Under the pieces are notes generated by a model. That model worked only from the letters and a program-made list of their open reading frames with translations. It searched no databases and was not told the DNA's origin. Positions 9,652 through 20,440 of a stretch of 64,000 nt of DNA are shown here, in pieces. Origin of the DNA: Tetrapyrgos nigripes (taxonomy: Eukaryota > Basidiomycota > Agaricomycetes > Agaricales > Campanellaceae). Both the position numbers and the translations under genes were made by a program. The stretch lies in the NCBI GenBank assembly GCA_013368315.1, contig JAACJM010000236.1:1-64000 (forward strand). Direction: 5' to 3'. The first letter of the stretch is position 1. Every line of letters starts with the position of its first letter.

Positions 9652-11599
9652 GCGTGTATCCAATAATACCGCAAGTGCTGTTAAACGTAAAGCGCCACAG
9701 TCTTCACACCCCCGTTTTCGTCGAAACTTCGTCTGGTACGATTCAGAAGACGAGGTTGTTTCTCCTTCAGTCATCTTCTCTGAAACAGCGCCCCCTCTCC
9801 CATCTGTACCCGATAAACTACTCACAGATCCCGAGGTCGTTGCCGCACTTCACGCCCAAAGAGACTTTATTCAAGTAACTACTCCTTACAATGTGGATCG
9901 TTTAAGGAATTTGCTTTCACTACACCCTAACCAACCATTCGTGGAGTCAGTATTGAAGGGATTAGTTGTGGGGTTTTGGCCATGTCATTCAGGAGAGTGG
10001 GAGGAAGGTTTTGATGCATTGATGGAAAACTACCACATGGAGGAACCAGATCTTAATGTTGTGAGGGCCTACAGAGATAAAGAAGTTGCCGAGGGGAGAT
10101 GGTCACCCACTATCCGTTCCTTTGAAAAAGGGATGAAGAGCTCACCCATGTTCGTAGTCTGGCAGGGAGAGCAGCATGCCAAAGGTCGGGTTATCACCGA
10201 CTTCACTGGTTCAGGAATCAATGCGGGTATCTCTCAGGAAGAAGCACACGTCAAATATGATGACATGCGTTCTTTCGGTCTTGCGTTGCGACAAGCCAGG
10301 CTAGCTCATCCAGGGAAAGAATTAATTCTCTTCAAAGACAATATCAAAGGGGCTTTTCCGACTTTACCGGCTCATCCCATCTGGCAGCTTCGTCAGGTTG
10401 TGACGGTGGACGATGATCTTCATATTGTCAGGAGAATGGTCTTCGGAGGACGTTCCACCCCTCGTATATGGTGTGCTCTTTCTAGCTTGATATGCTGGAT
10501 AGCTGTCAGACGTTTCGGGATACGAGGTCTTCATGTTTACATGGATGACTTCTTCGGATGGGATTTAGCAAGTAACTTGCTATATTTTCGGGGACATCTG
10601 TGGCCTCAAAAACAAGTCCTTTTGCTCATCATTTGGGAATTCATCTCGTGCCCATTTGAAGACGAGAAACAGGATCATGGTCCCATGCTGAAGATCATCG
10701 GTTTTTGGGTAGACATCAATAAAGGCGTTCTCTCCCTGTCCCCATCATCCATCAAAGACTTAATAGCCAGAGTCTCTGAATTCTTATTGACCGAAGACTG
10801 CAAACATCCGCTCTGTTCCTGGTGGCGTCTCTCGGGACATCTGAATTGGTCACTGAACGTATTGCCCTGGGCTAGACCCGCTCTTTCAGCACTATACGAG
10901 AAGATGTGTGGCAAATCTATTCCCCAAGCCAGCATTCCTATCAACGCCGCTGTTCGAGAATCCCTCGAATGGTATCTATCCATTCTTCCATCAGCAATAG
11001 GGGTTAAATTCTTTGATGAGGGTACCTGGAGGGATGAAGAAGCTGATATGATATTCTGGACCGATTCCTCCCTGACCATCGCACTATCTTTCGTATTTGC
11101 GGGACACGGATACGTATACGAAATCAGACCACCCCCTTCCACAGTCAAAATCGACATCTTCTTTCTGGAATTAATCGCTATTCTATCAGCAATTGATTTC
11201 GCAGTCTCTCGACCCTCACCCCCTAAACAGATTCTGATTTGGTCTGACAGCCTAAATTCAGTATCGGCTTTCGATTCTCTTGGAACATCAGAACACATTC
11301 ATACATGTGTGATGCTCGCCGTCGCAGGTCTGATCATTAGATCTGGAATCGACGTACGAGTACGTCATATTCCAGGCAAGGAGAACATCCGTGCGCATAT
11401 CAAATCCACACCTTCGAGCCTCCTCACAATCTATTACCAGTACGATGGAGAGAGTCATTTTGATGCGTCTTGGAGGTCTAGCAAAGCCATGAGTTCCTCG
11501 TCCTATCCAGCCACTTTCACTTATCGACGAACGAGTGTCATTTCTCCAGGCACACGCTATCGAAGAGTCAACATTGGCAGGCTACAAAACTGGGGCTAG
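9587..11599 (+). CDS. Reverse transcriptase-RNase H of the DIRS-type element
   Basis: A frame open from 9479, with ATG at 9587, gives about 670 residues. The reverse transcriptase palm holds LFKDNIKGAF (first catalytic Asp), the FGGRSTPRIW block and the active site VYMDDFFGWD (near 10533). RNase H follows: FWTDSS, FFLELIAILSA with the Glu, IWSDSLNSV and HIPGKENIRA. The end normally has Asp after Ala in this last motif, but here it reads AHIKS, so the final catalytic Asp may be lost. No integrase domain follows. The frame runs about 100 bp into the recombinase frame. Confidence 0.88.
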   Translation: MPEDSELSLIDKRVQLALGGPRRVSNNTASAVKRKAPQSSHPRFRRNFVWYDSEDEVVSPSVIFSETAPPLPSVPDKLLTDPEVVAALHAQRDFIQVTTPYNVDRLRNLLSLHPNQPFVESVLKGLVVGFWPCHSGEWEEGFDALMENYHMEEPDLNVVRAYRDKEVAEGRWSPTIRSFEKGMKSSPMFVVWQGEQHAKGRVITDFTGSGINAGISQEEAHVKYDDMRSFGLALRQARLAHPGKELILFKDNIKGAFPTLPAHPIWQLRQVVTVDDDLHIVRRMVFGGRSTPRIWCALSSLICWIAVRRFGIRGLHVYMDDFFGWDLASNLLYFRGHLWPQKQVLLLIIWEFISCPFEDEKQDHGPMLKIIGFWVDINKGVLSLSPSSIKDLIARVSEFLLTEDCKHPLCSWWRLSGHLNWSLNVLPWARPALSALYEKMCGKSIPQASIPINAAVRESLEWYLSILPSAIGVKFFDEGTWRDEEADMIFWTDSSLTIALSFVFAGHGYVYEIRPPPSTVKIDIFFLELIAILSAIDFAVSRPSPPKQILIWSDSLNSVSAFDSLGTSEHIHTCVMLAVAGLIIRSGIDVRVRHIPGKENIRAHIKSTPSSLLTIYYQYDGESHFDASWRSSKAMSSSSYPATFTYRRTSVISPGTRYRRVNIGRLQNWG

Positions 11600-12443
11600 A
11601 GACTATGTGACGTTTTGCATTAATCATCACCTTTCCCTTGAACCAACTATTTCCACTCTTTGTCGATACATAGCTTACACATCCCAATTCATCGCTTCTG
11701 GTCCAGACTATCTAACAGGTGCACATCACTTCCTTAGGGAAATATACCCTGAATTTGCCTCTAATCGAGCTTCACACGCAGTTCAAGCCACCATCATCGG
11801 GTCAAGAAAATTTCGTGCTGACACTGTACAACGCAAACTACCCCTCCGAACATCACATCTCAATGCATTCTATGATCTATATCTCGAGAACCCCACCTAT
11901 GACAACCTTCTCTTCATCACTATCCTTTCTTGTATGTTCTACGGCGTTCACAGAGCTGGCGAACTCATCGCTAAACATCACACCAATTCTCGCAAGATCA
12001 TCAAGCGGTCATCACTGAAATTCGAGAAGGATCGAGTCTCTTACAAACTACCTCATCACAAAGGAGACCGGTTCTATCGCAGCTCAGACATCTTATTAGG
12101 GAACCACAGCTCTGCCAACCCCGTATCTCTTCTACGCACATACTCGAAAATCAGAGACAGTATACACCACCACAAATTCCCTCTCTTTCTTAGAGAAGAC
12201 GGCTCTCTCCCAACTCGTTCATGGTTTGAAGGGATTTTCTTCAAGCTAGTGAATAGGGAATATGGAGGTCACTCGGTACGTGCAGGAGGCGCTACTTACT
12301 ACGCAAGCCTCACACTTTCTGAATCAATCATCCAAGCGTTGGGACGGTGGTCTTCTGACGCTTGGTGTATCTATATTCGAGACCATGCAACAGTCTGGGC
12401 TGAAATACAACTAGCTACGATACGCCACTCAGACAACACTTGA
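11493..12443 (+). CDS. Tyrosine recombinase of the DIRS-type element
   Basis: The frame is open from 11493 and ends at TGA 12441-12443, with about 300 residues in the domain. The N-terminal part (STLAGYKTGARDYVTFC) is the SAM-like core-binding region of phage-type integrases. The catalytic set is visible as Arg in FYGVHRAGEL, His-x-x-Arg in GGHSVRAGG and the nucleophile Tyr in AWCIYIRDH. The enzyme joins a circular DNA copy to the genome by strand exchange at a short core. There is no ATG at the start of the domain, so expression probably needs frameshifting, re-initiation or splicing from the upstream frame, whose end it overlaps. Confidence 0.88.
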   Translation, partial: VPRPIQPLSLIDERVSFLQAHAIEESTLAGYKTGARDYVTFCINHHLSLEPTISTLCRYIAYTSQFIASGPDYLTGAHHFLREIYPEFASNRASHAVQATIIGSRKFRADTVQRKLPLRTSHLNAFYDLYLENPTYDNLLFITILSCMFYGVHRAGELIAKHHTNSRKIIKRSSLKFEKDRVSYKLPHHKGDRFYRSSDILLGNHSSANPVSLLRTYSKIRDSIHHHKFPLFLREDGSLPTRSWFEGIFFKLVNREYGGHSVRAGGATYYASLTLSESIIQALGRWSSDAWCIYIRDHATVWAEIQLATIRHSDNT

Positions 12444-12521
12444 CCCTCATCACTCCTCTGTCCATCACTCCTCTCTCATCATCATCATCATCAGCTCTCT
12501 CATCATCTCTGTCTCACCATA

Positions 12522-12628
12522 TACCCTTTCTCACTCGCCTCTCTCTAATCTCATGTTCGTTTTGGGGTGAAATATCCCCGGTTAGCCTATACCCTTGGAG
12601 TGAATTGTATGGAAGATATTGGAGGTTG
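12522..12628 (+). repeat. Split direct repeat B1
   Basis: This 107 bp unit is nearly identical to 13271-13377. It directly adjoins A2, sharing the GTTG core, so B1A2 together reproduce the full terminal sequence needed to rebuild both ends during replication. Confidence 0.92.
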
Positions 12629-13092
12629 ACATAGCGGCATGATGCTCTGGAGACCTCCGAATTCGGATATACGTGATACTTCCGCCTCTTCCGACTCGAA
12701 TCAACAATCGGATTATTAATTCGATCGTTGACCCGCCGTCCAGACGATTAGGAGTATGTCCAAGAGTGCTGAAGTTTCAGCAGATACTCCTGGAACATAA
12801 GAACCCTCCGAGTCGTCACTGACAGGTCTAGAACCCGTCTTGCCTATCTGCCAGCCTGCCTCGCATCCGAAATTTTTCGGTATGTTATACTTATCTGCCA
12901 GCCTATTCATCATATTAATGATTTCACCCTCAGAAACATTCGTGATCTTTACCTGACAGTATATCAACTGTCTGTCTCTGCCCTTTCACAAATTTTTCTG
13001 AGGTAACTACTTGAATCTATTACAGTATTCAAGTACTTAACGAGCCTTTTAGCTTTACAGCCTTCTCTCAACTCATCTCCTCCTTTCTTTGA
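12627..13092 (+). repeat. Split direct repeat A2
   Basis: Internal partner of A1 with the same length of 466 bp. Similarity ends sharply at 13092, after CTTTCTTTGA. Confidence 0.92.
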
Positions 13093-13270
13093 CCCACCCA
13101 TCCCTCCCCTGACTACCATGTGCCTCTGTCACTTATTATTTCGTCTCTTCACATCAAACGAATCGATAATCATCATCATGTGTTTGGATGTCTCCATCAA
13201 TAATGCCTATGTCGACGACTTCACAATTATCTACAATTGGACATTACATAGCATATACTACTTCTCATTG

Positions 13271-13377
13271 TACCCTTTCTCATTCGCCTCTCTCTAATCT
13301 CATGTTCGTTTTGGGGTGAAATATCCCCGGTTAGCCTATACCCTTGGAGTGAATCGTATGGAAGATATTGGAGGTTG
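13271..13377 (+). repeat. Split direct repeat B2, right terminus
   Basis: Right terminal partner of B1. Similarity ends with GGAGGTTG, after which unique DNA begins. Confidence 0.92.
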
Positions 13378-13757
13378 GCTCACATGTCTATCGTCAGCGG
13401 GATGCGCACACTTGGTTTTTATTGTTCCAGGTTCCGAGTGCCGAACAACGGCCATTGGGCGCAAATCGGGCGTCTATGAATAATAATGCAGCACATACCT
13501 TATGCAGACTGCAGGATACACTGTCAATGTGTACAGATAAAGGGAGGCCAGAAGGATATTAGGGACTGAGAATGCATACACAGACACCTATTTACATATA
13601 TACAAGGATTTGACAAGGATACATACATACATGCATATTGGGACTGGATATTCATGAGATATAAAAAAGGGTACAGAATCAAAGTCGGCTTTGATTTGGG
13701 TGGGAGCTGGCGGGATTGGTTCATGATAAGACCAAGGACAAGGGCTTATCTAAGGAT
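13378..13757. other. Gene-free stretch between two retroelements
   Basis: Unique sequence with no supported gene. Its last five bases, AGGAT (13753-13757), are the target duplication of the next element. Confidence 0.6.
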
Positions 13758-14100
13758 TGTTAAGCAGGCATGGTACGGCTTGTACACTACTAAACGCAGT
13801 GGCAACTACGCAACTTACCTGTGGATAAAGAGTAGCTTGTAAGGCTAGTTAGAGGCTTGTAGAGCGATGTGGGTTAAGTATGAAACTTGTTATTTGGAGG
13901 ACTATCTACGAGTCCTTATATACCTTTGAGGAGGTACAAATACATGTAAACTAATACTAGAGTAACAATAAGATTCTATTGTACTTGATAGAACAATGCT
14001 GGTTTCATACACTATTGTCGTACTACACTTATTGTCTATATAATCTTATTGTTCTATATAGATGGCGTTGATGGCTGCAACTGAATGCGCCAATTCAACA
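13758..14100 (-). repeat. 3' LTR of the second copia element
   Basis: 343 bp, TGTTAAGCAGG ... CAATTCAACA on the plus strand. It is identical to 28446-28812 except for 24 bp missing near its right end. Confidence 0.95.
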
Positions 14101-14114
14101 CTCCCCCTTGCTAA
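14101..14114 (-). promoter_or_regulatory. Polypurine tract of the second copia element
   Basis: On the minus strand the purine-rich word AGCAAGGGGGAG touches the 3' LTR, the standard place for plus-strand priming. Confidence 0.7.
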
Positions 14115-14216
14115 GCAGTACGGTAGTGCGCATAAGCATAGGTAGGCGCTGTAAGCAGCCATGGAAAGAAGGGATCCAGTGCCTCGACGTTTTCGATGCG
14201 ATTTATAGGACTTTCT

Positions 14217-17200
14217 TCAATTATAAAACTGAAGTCCCAATTGTTTCCTGAACTTTTCAAACTTTACTCGATCTAGAGCTTTAGTGAGTAGATCTGCAGG
14301 GTTATTGCTTCCTTCAATGAAGAATAACTTGACTGTCTCGTCGATGACTTTTTCTCGAACAAAATGATATCGAATATCAATGTGCTTGGTTCGCTTATCC
14401 GTGACAGGGTTTGATGCAATAAAAATTGATCCCTGATTGTCACCGTAGATTGGAATAGCGTGAAGAGGATATTCAATTTCACTGAGAAGAGTCTTGAACC
14501 AGCAGACTTGTCGACTGCAGTCACTAAGTGCCATGTATTCAACTTCAGTCGAAGATAGAGCAACTGTCTTTTGTTGTCTAGACGTCCAGCTAAATGGTGC
14601 TTGGGCTAATTGTAGAAAGAAGCCAGTTTGTGATTTGCGAGTTCCAGGATCTGATCCGCAATCAGAGTCTGTATAGGCTGATAAGCCTTCTCCCCCTCGA
14701 CCGTTGTACACAAGAGCATATTTTCTAGTGCCAACAAGGTAACGGCAAATGTCTTTCGCCTTATTGTAGTGTTCTTGTGAGGGGTTTGCAGCAAATTGTG
14801 CAAGTTTTGTGACAGCAAAGGAAATATCAGGACGTGTTCCTAACATTAAGTAGAGTAAGGATCCGATTATCTCCTGATAACTTTGATGAAGAGTATAATT
14901 GACAGGAGTGTTTTCTGGAAGAGGAAGAGGGTGATAATTGCCAGGTAATGGGGTAGCAGAAGCTTTCGCGTTTTGCATTCCATAAGTCTCTAGGATTTTA
15001 TCCAGATAAGCGCACTGGTCTAAAGAGACCTTGCTGCCTTTCCTGGTAATTCTCATCCTAAGGAATTCTTTGGCATCGCCTAGATCCCTACATTCCCATC
15101 TCTTCATAAAGTTTCCTTTGAGTCGTAAGACTAAGGTTTTGTTAGCTCCACAGAATAGAGCGTCATCCACATAGACTACGGCAATAACGATAGAATTTTC
15201 AATAAGATTATTGTTTGCGTCATAGCGTTTGTGAATGAAGATTCCGGCGTCGGAAATGATTCATTTGAAACCAAGTTCTGCCATGGACTTATCAAGACTT
15301 TTCCACCACGCAAGTCCTGCTTGTTTGAGTCCGTAAAGAGCACGTAGAAGCCGGACGACTTTATACTCTTGTCCTTTTACTTTAAAGGCTTCCGGTTGTT
15401 CCATATAGATTTCTTCATCGAGTAAGCCATATAAATAGGCTGATCGGACATCAACACCGGACACGTGCCAGCCCTTAAGTGCAGCTAAAGCGAAGATTAA
15501 GCGCACAGTCTCGAATCGAACAACAGGCGAATATATTTGATCAAAGTCTATGCCTTCGACCTGTGAAAAACCTTTTGCAACGAGTCTTGCCTTTTTACGA
15601 CCATCAGTTTTGATGTCAAAGACCCATCGGTTTTTATAACTTTCCTATCTTTAGGTCTTTCGACCAATTCATAGGTGTTGCGCTTGCGAAGAGCCTCTAG
15701 TTCTTTGCAGCAAGCGACTTTCCATTCCTCTTGCTCAGCTATAGGTAAGCGAGCAATATCTTTGAATGTCCATTCGCAAATATTACGAACATTCGGTTGA
15801 TTCCCATCATTCTTCGAAGTAACTTTCTGAATAAGCAAGTGGGAATCGATTTCTCCAGGAGCAATTGCCTGCATAAGCAAGAAATTTATAGATACTCCCC
15901 CTTCACGGCATGGTTCTGCCATTTCTTCTGATTCAGGGCGTGCAGAGTCATCACTCTCAGCTTGCTGCTCCCCCTGAGGTGCGCTTCCGGATGCAGAACT
16001 AGGTCCGGGAACCTGTTGCTCTGCAGCTTGTTGACGTCGGTTTTCTCTCCGCGTGTCTCTCTCTGCTTTAGCTTTTGCTTCTGCTCTTTTATCAGCTGCG
16101 ATTTGAGGTTCAAGATCGCGTTCAACTTCTACAGGGTGTTTATCCCCGTATCGTTTAGGTACAGTACCAGTACGCTCGCTTCGACGCGTTGGTTCTGTTG
16201 GTGGCCGTCTTTGTCTAGGAGCTCTGGGCTTTCGAGGTGCCTGAGGAGGTGGTGTCTCCACTGGTGGTGGTGTTACTGTTCTTCTAGGTCCAGAGTCACT
16301 ATCCGGAGACAAAGGCGGTGGATCCTGTTCAGGTTCGTCGTCACGAAGCTGATCAGGTCTCCTTATGGAAGGGATGCGAGGAGGACGATGACTAAAATCT
16401 TCATCATCATTGTCAGGGATTGGTTGTTGTAGAGGAGTGTCATCGCCTTGCGATGACTCGATAGGTAGTTGTTTTGAACTACGAGATTGAGTTTTACATC
16501 GAGGAAAAAAGTCTTCCTCAAACACGGCTTGCGGGGATGTAAATTCCGCATTGTTTGTACGCATGAAAAGATTTCCACGTTCTCCTGGTGCTACACCAAG
16601 ATACGTCATGAGTTCTGACTTGGAAGCGAGTTTGTTCTTTCGAGTTTCCTCGGGTTTAAAGACATAAGCTCCACAGCCAAAAACTCGCAGATGATCGATA
16701 CGCAGTTTTTCCTTTTCAAGCATTTCAAATGGAGTTATCCATTTGTGTCGTCGTAAGGGAGTACGTCGATAGACATATAATCCATGACGGACAGCATATT
16801 CCCACCAAGATTCAGGTAGACATGCTTGCTTCATCATTGCCAGTGCTTTATCCATTAGCGTGCGTATAAAGCGTTCCGCTCGACCATTCTGTTGATGAAT
16901 GTATGGTGCACTATTAAGGATTCTGATACCCTTTTCGAGTAACATTTCTCGGTAGGTACCTTTGATGAATTCACCACCCATATCAGACATCCACTGTTCG
17001 ACTTTTGTTTTATATTGAGTTTCTACCATCGCAAGGAACTGGCGAGTGGCAGTAAGTGGTTGTTTTTTGTCTTTAAGAAGTCGTATCCAAGCATCTGAAG
17101 TGTAATCGTCAAAGAAGACGATTATATACTTGTACTTGTGGTAGGATATCGTGGGGTATTCATGCAAATCCGTATGGATAATTTGGAAAGGACGAGTAGC

Positions 17201-18565
17201 ACGTCGTTCGTTAGGAGGGTAAGCCTGTCTGGGAGTTTTGCCTTCAAGACAGCCTTTGCACAAAGGAAGCTCCTTCGGAATAATGAATTCAGGAGTGCCA
17301 AGGGTGTGTTGTCGGACATGTTTTAGAACATCACGAGAGGGATGCCCTATACGACGATGTAAAGTCTCATAGTTGATAAGATAAACCAAAAGATTGGCTT
17401 TAGAAGCGACAATTTTCGATTTGTGTGGAAGATAGTATAGCGTTTCTTCCGGTATACGCTTTGAGAAAGTCAAGAATGTTGTATTTCTCGAAATGGTGAT
17501 ATGATCGGAGTTACCGCGCATAAGCATGTTGTCATTTAAGAATTGACCGACAGATAAGAGTCGTTGATTTAGATCGGGAATATAATAGACCGGATATAAT
17601 TTCATAACTCTTTTACGTTGAGAGATCAGGACTGTTCCGGATGCACGAATGTTCGTGAATCCATTGGCAGTTTTCACTGGAATTGGTTTTATATAACTCA
17701 ATTCAACAAAGTCATTGATGTCGAACGTAAAATGCGCTGATGCTCCAGAGTCAAGTAACCATCCATCACCGAAGTGGATTTTGACGGTGTTAGATCTCTT
17801 CTTCTTACATTTCTGGCATAGTGAGAACAGAGTGCCACAGGCACATAAATATTTATTGTTGCCGCCAGGGCTAGTGTACAGATCATTATAAATAAAAGGG
17901 GTTGTTAAACCCAGAGGAGCGGTATGTAATAAATATATACATGAAGAACCTGCTTCCAAATTATGAGCTGCTGAAAAAAGCGCATCAGTACTTTTATTCA
18001 TAAGATCTGAATTGAGATCTGACCTGAGATAACCGTTGTCCATGCCGGAGACTTCAGAGTCTAAGGACCAGCCATAATTATTTGCGGCATTGACGGTAAC
18101 CATGGCGGGGGTAGAAGGTCGTGGACTTGGAATTCCGTACGATAAGGTGTCCTCTAGGGGTGATGTAGGAAGACTCACCCTGCCGAGCGATGGCGGAGTC
18201 GACATGTACTCGAGGTCGCTGGTTTCGGATAGGCTCCGGAGTTCTGGCATTGAACTCGGAGTTGGAGCCCTGGAGGGTAATTCCATCCCTCCTAGTCCGA
18301 TTGTTGCGTCTCGCTGCCAATCGATCAGCTCGTCGTACCTTCCATCCTCGTTTTGGAGATGAGGAGTCAGCCATTCCCATCCCGTTGAAGTCATTCCAAG
18401 TGTTGGGCTTGCAACACGGCTGGACGGTAAGGATTGAGTGGTCATGCCATTGGGATGTGCAGGCTGTGAGCCACTTGGCATTCCGTTGCAGACTGCAGCA
18501 ATGCGTTGAGCCAGTGAAAGAGTGCCCGTTGGGGCAACGGTGTTCAGTGCTGCTCTGAGTGGTTC
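14217..18565 (-). pseudogene. Copia protease-integrase-RT-RNase H polyprotein
   Basis: The frame continues directly from gag across the nested element. It shows the protease site LLDSGASAHF, the GAG-pre-integrase HRRIGHPS, and integrase residues in HTDLHEYP, SDMGGEF and HQQNGRAERF, then a long Pro/Arg-rich linker. In reverse transcriptase one A is missing in the run at 15631-15635. Further on come VDVRSAYLYG, an in-frame TGA (15258-15260, Arg CGA expected), the active site VVYVDDALF and RNase H (AYTDSDCG, STEVEYMA, KHIDIRYHF). The stop is at 14217. With the gag part this is one polyprotein, inactive as read. Confidence 0.88.
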
Positions 18566-19082
18566 TGTCAAGGTTGTCGTTACACTCGATAACCACCCAA
18601 GTCACACAGTACGAGAAAGCCGATTACAGAAGAAGTAGATTGATCAAGAGAGATAGAGAGGTAGAGAAATAAAGGGAAAGTAAGCTGACTAGGCTCTACA
18701 CTGCGTAGTAAGAGTATGGAGCGGAGACGAAGTGAACGAACTAAGGAATAGGTTACAAAGATCATAGGTATATAAGTGAAATATGAACAGATGGGAAAGA
18801 GTAAGTAATACTAGACGGTATCATGTGGAAATGTCAAGGGCGAGAGAGTAGTGAGTTAAATATGGATAGATGAAGGTACTGGATCATAAGGAATGATTGA
18901 CAGTGAGAATGTCCATGGAGATCGGAGTCGGAGGAGATAAGAGTGTGAGTCATAGATCTAAAGAGATGGTAACTATAGACGATGATGAGAAATGGTTGAT
19001 GTTTATGGGGTTAGAGCGAGAAGTAAATAGTAAAGGGAAAAGAATAGAAAGGAAATGAATAGGCGGGGAGCGATTCGTGACA
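18566..19082 (-). repeat. 3' LTR of the nested gypsy element
   Basis: 517 bp, TGTCAAGG ... TTCGTGACA on the plus strand. By eye it differs from 26043-26559 at three bases, all transitions. Confidence 0.95.
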
Positions 19083-19095
19083 TTACCCCCTCTTT
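19083..19095 (-). promoter_or_regulatory. Polypurine tract of the nested gypsy element
   Basis: On the minus strand AAAGAGGGGGTAA touches the 3' LTR. It overlaps the end of the Trp-rich frame. Confidence 0.65.
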
Positions 19096-19539
19096 AGGAC
19101 GAGCTTTCACCGGAGCTCGACAAGCTAGCCTTCCAATGCTTCGCCCATTGCTTGCGGAGTCGTCTGTCCACATCCCCCTGGCTCGGCCAATATTTGTCCC
19201 AATCCATGGTGTAGTTTCCAATCTCCCATCTAGGGTCGTTCCAGTCGGAGTTTCCCCACTCTGTTGTGTTGGTCGCCGTTCCCCATCCTCCTCCATTGTC
19301 GTTCGTGTCCCACTGTACAATGTTGTTTGCCCCCCATATACTGGCGTCTCCCCATCCGAGATTCCCTCTGTGTTCCGCACGTAGTGACGTCCATTGCACC
19401 ACACAACGGGCTTTATGTCCTCTGCCCAATCTACACCGTCCTGGTCCATCCTCTCCTCCCCATGTGCAGCGTTGGCACCTGTTGTGAGGTCCTGCGTGTT
19501 GTTTTGAAAGTCAGCATCGACGTCCGGAGCGGGTTCCAT
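19094..19539 (-). other. Trp/Gly-rich extra frame before the 3' LTR
   Basis: An ATG at 19539 opens an acidic frame (MEPAPDVDADF ... VVWCNGRHYVRN). After a single-base shift near 19375 a second frame continues with many Trp residues, often as GWG, WG or W-N: LGWGDASIWGANN, NGGGWGTATN, EWGNSDWNDP. It ends in a basic tail and a Ser-rich stop at 19094. Its position, downstream of integrase and upstream of the polypurine tract, is where some LTR elements keep an accessory gene. I know no function for it. Confidence 0.4.
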
Positions 19540-19783
19540 AGGTGCAACGTCCCCTGTTGGTTGGGAGTGCGTCGTTCACGATGGTGTCGATGGAGGAAGT
19601 GGTTGACATCGTTATGGTGAAAGTGTAGTGTGAGGGGAGCAAGGTGAAACTGGTAGGATGTGGTTGAGTTCTGTTCTTTCTTTGTTGTGGAGAGGGGTCA
19701 TTTTATAGTTGTTTGTTTGTATGGGGTCAATGTTGAATGGACGGTCAAGTTATCCCAGAGGTGGGTTTTGACAGTAGATGCCG

Positions 19784-20440
19784 TTAACGAGGGAATGCAA
19801 TTGATGAGTGATGACAGAAATCCGAATTTGATTGCCGAGTGGGGTGCGAAGGAGGGCATAAAATACCAACGGTCCGTAACAGTGTCTCTCCTCGGAGATG
19901 TGCTTTCGCTTGAAGCACACGGGTACTTCGCCATATGTCTTCCATGGCGATTCCTAGTGAACGCACCGTTGTTCCAGGGCGTATCAGGTTCTTGGGTCGA
20001 TATGCATCTGGATGTTGTTGATGGAAGGTTTCAATCATCTCCTTCACCTTCGTCAACCCTGATGCTGGTTCCCATGAATTTTCCGAGTCAGCATAGTCCA
20101 ACCATTTGACAAGGTATTGTACTCCCCGGCAGTTTCTCGTTGGTTTTGAATCGAGAATTGCTTCCACATCGTATTCGTTATCTTCAGGTAGTAACTCAGC
20201 AGGTTCTCCCGGGTAGTTCACTCCGTGGGCTTCGGTCTCTTTGTACGGCGATAGGAGTGAAGCGTGGAACACTGGGTGAATGCGCCAGCCATTCGGTAAT
20301 TTGAGTCGATAATTGACTTCACTGATAATGTCAATGATTTCGAATGGTCCATGACGACGATTTGCCAACTTAGCTTTCGGTCTCGTCGTTTTCAAATTCT
20401 TTCCGTCTAACAACACTTTATCCCCAACTTTAAACTTCAT
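19784..20440 (-). pseudogene. Gypsy integrase C-terminus with chromodomain
   Basis: It starts with KFKVGDKVLLDGKNL, the GPY/F-type integrase tail (GPFEIIDIISEVNYRL), then a chromodomain: EYDVEAILDSK, QYLVKWLDYADSENSWEP. The aromatic residues of the histone-binding cage (Y, W, Y/W) are in place. In chromoviruses this domain steers insertion to heterochromatin carrying histone H3 lysine-9 methylation. It is a continuation of the preceding integrase, separated by the frameshift at 20441-20443. Confidence 0.85.

Larger units (their letters stand above)
7679..13377 (+). mobile_element. DIRS/Ngaro-type tyrosine-recombinase retrotransposon
   Basis: The element has gag, reverse transcriptase-RNase H and a tyrosine recombinase in this order, with no integrase or protease. 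Its ends are split direct repeats A1 ... B1A2 ... B2, the layout known for Ngaro and PAT elements. The word GTTG stands at the left edge (7679-7682), at the B1/A2 junction (12625-12628) and at the right edge (13374-13377). This fits integration of a circular intermediate by recombination at a short core, without a target duplication. A1 and A2 differ at only a few bases, so the copy is fairly young, although gag carries one in-frame TGA. Confidence 0.9.

Noticed and set aside
15962..16432. Plus-strand frame of about 156 codons
   Set aside because: It is opposite the Pro/Arg-rich linker of the copia polyprotein, with no independent support.
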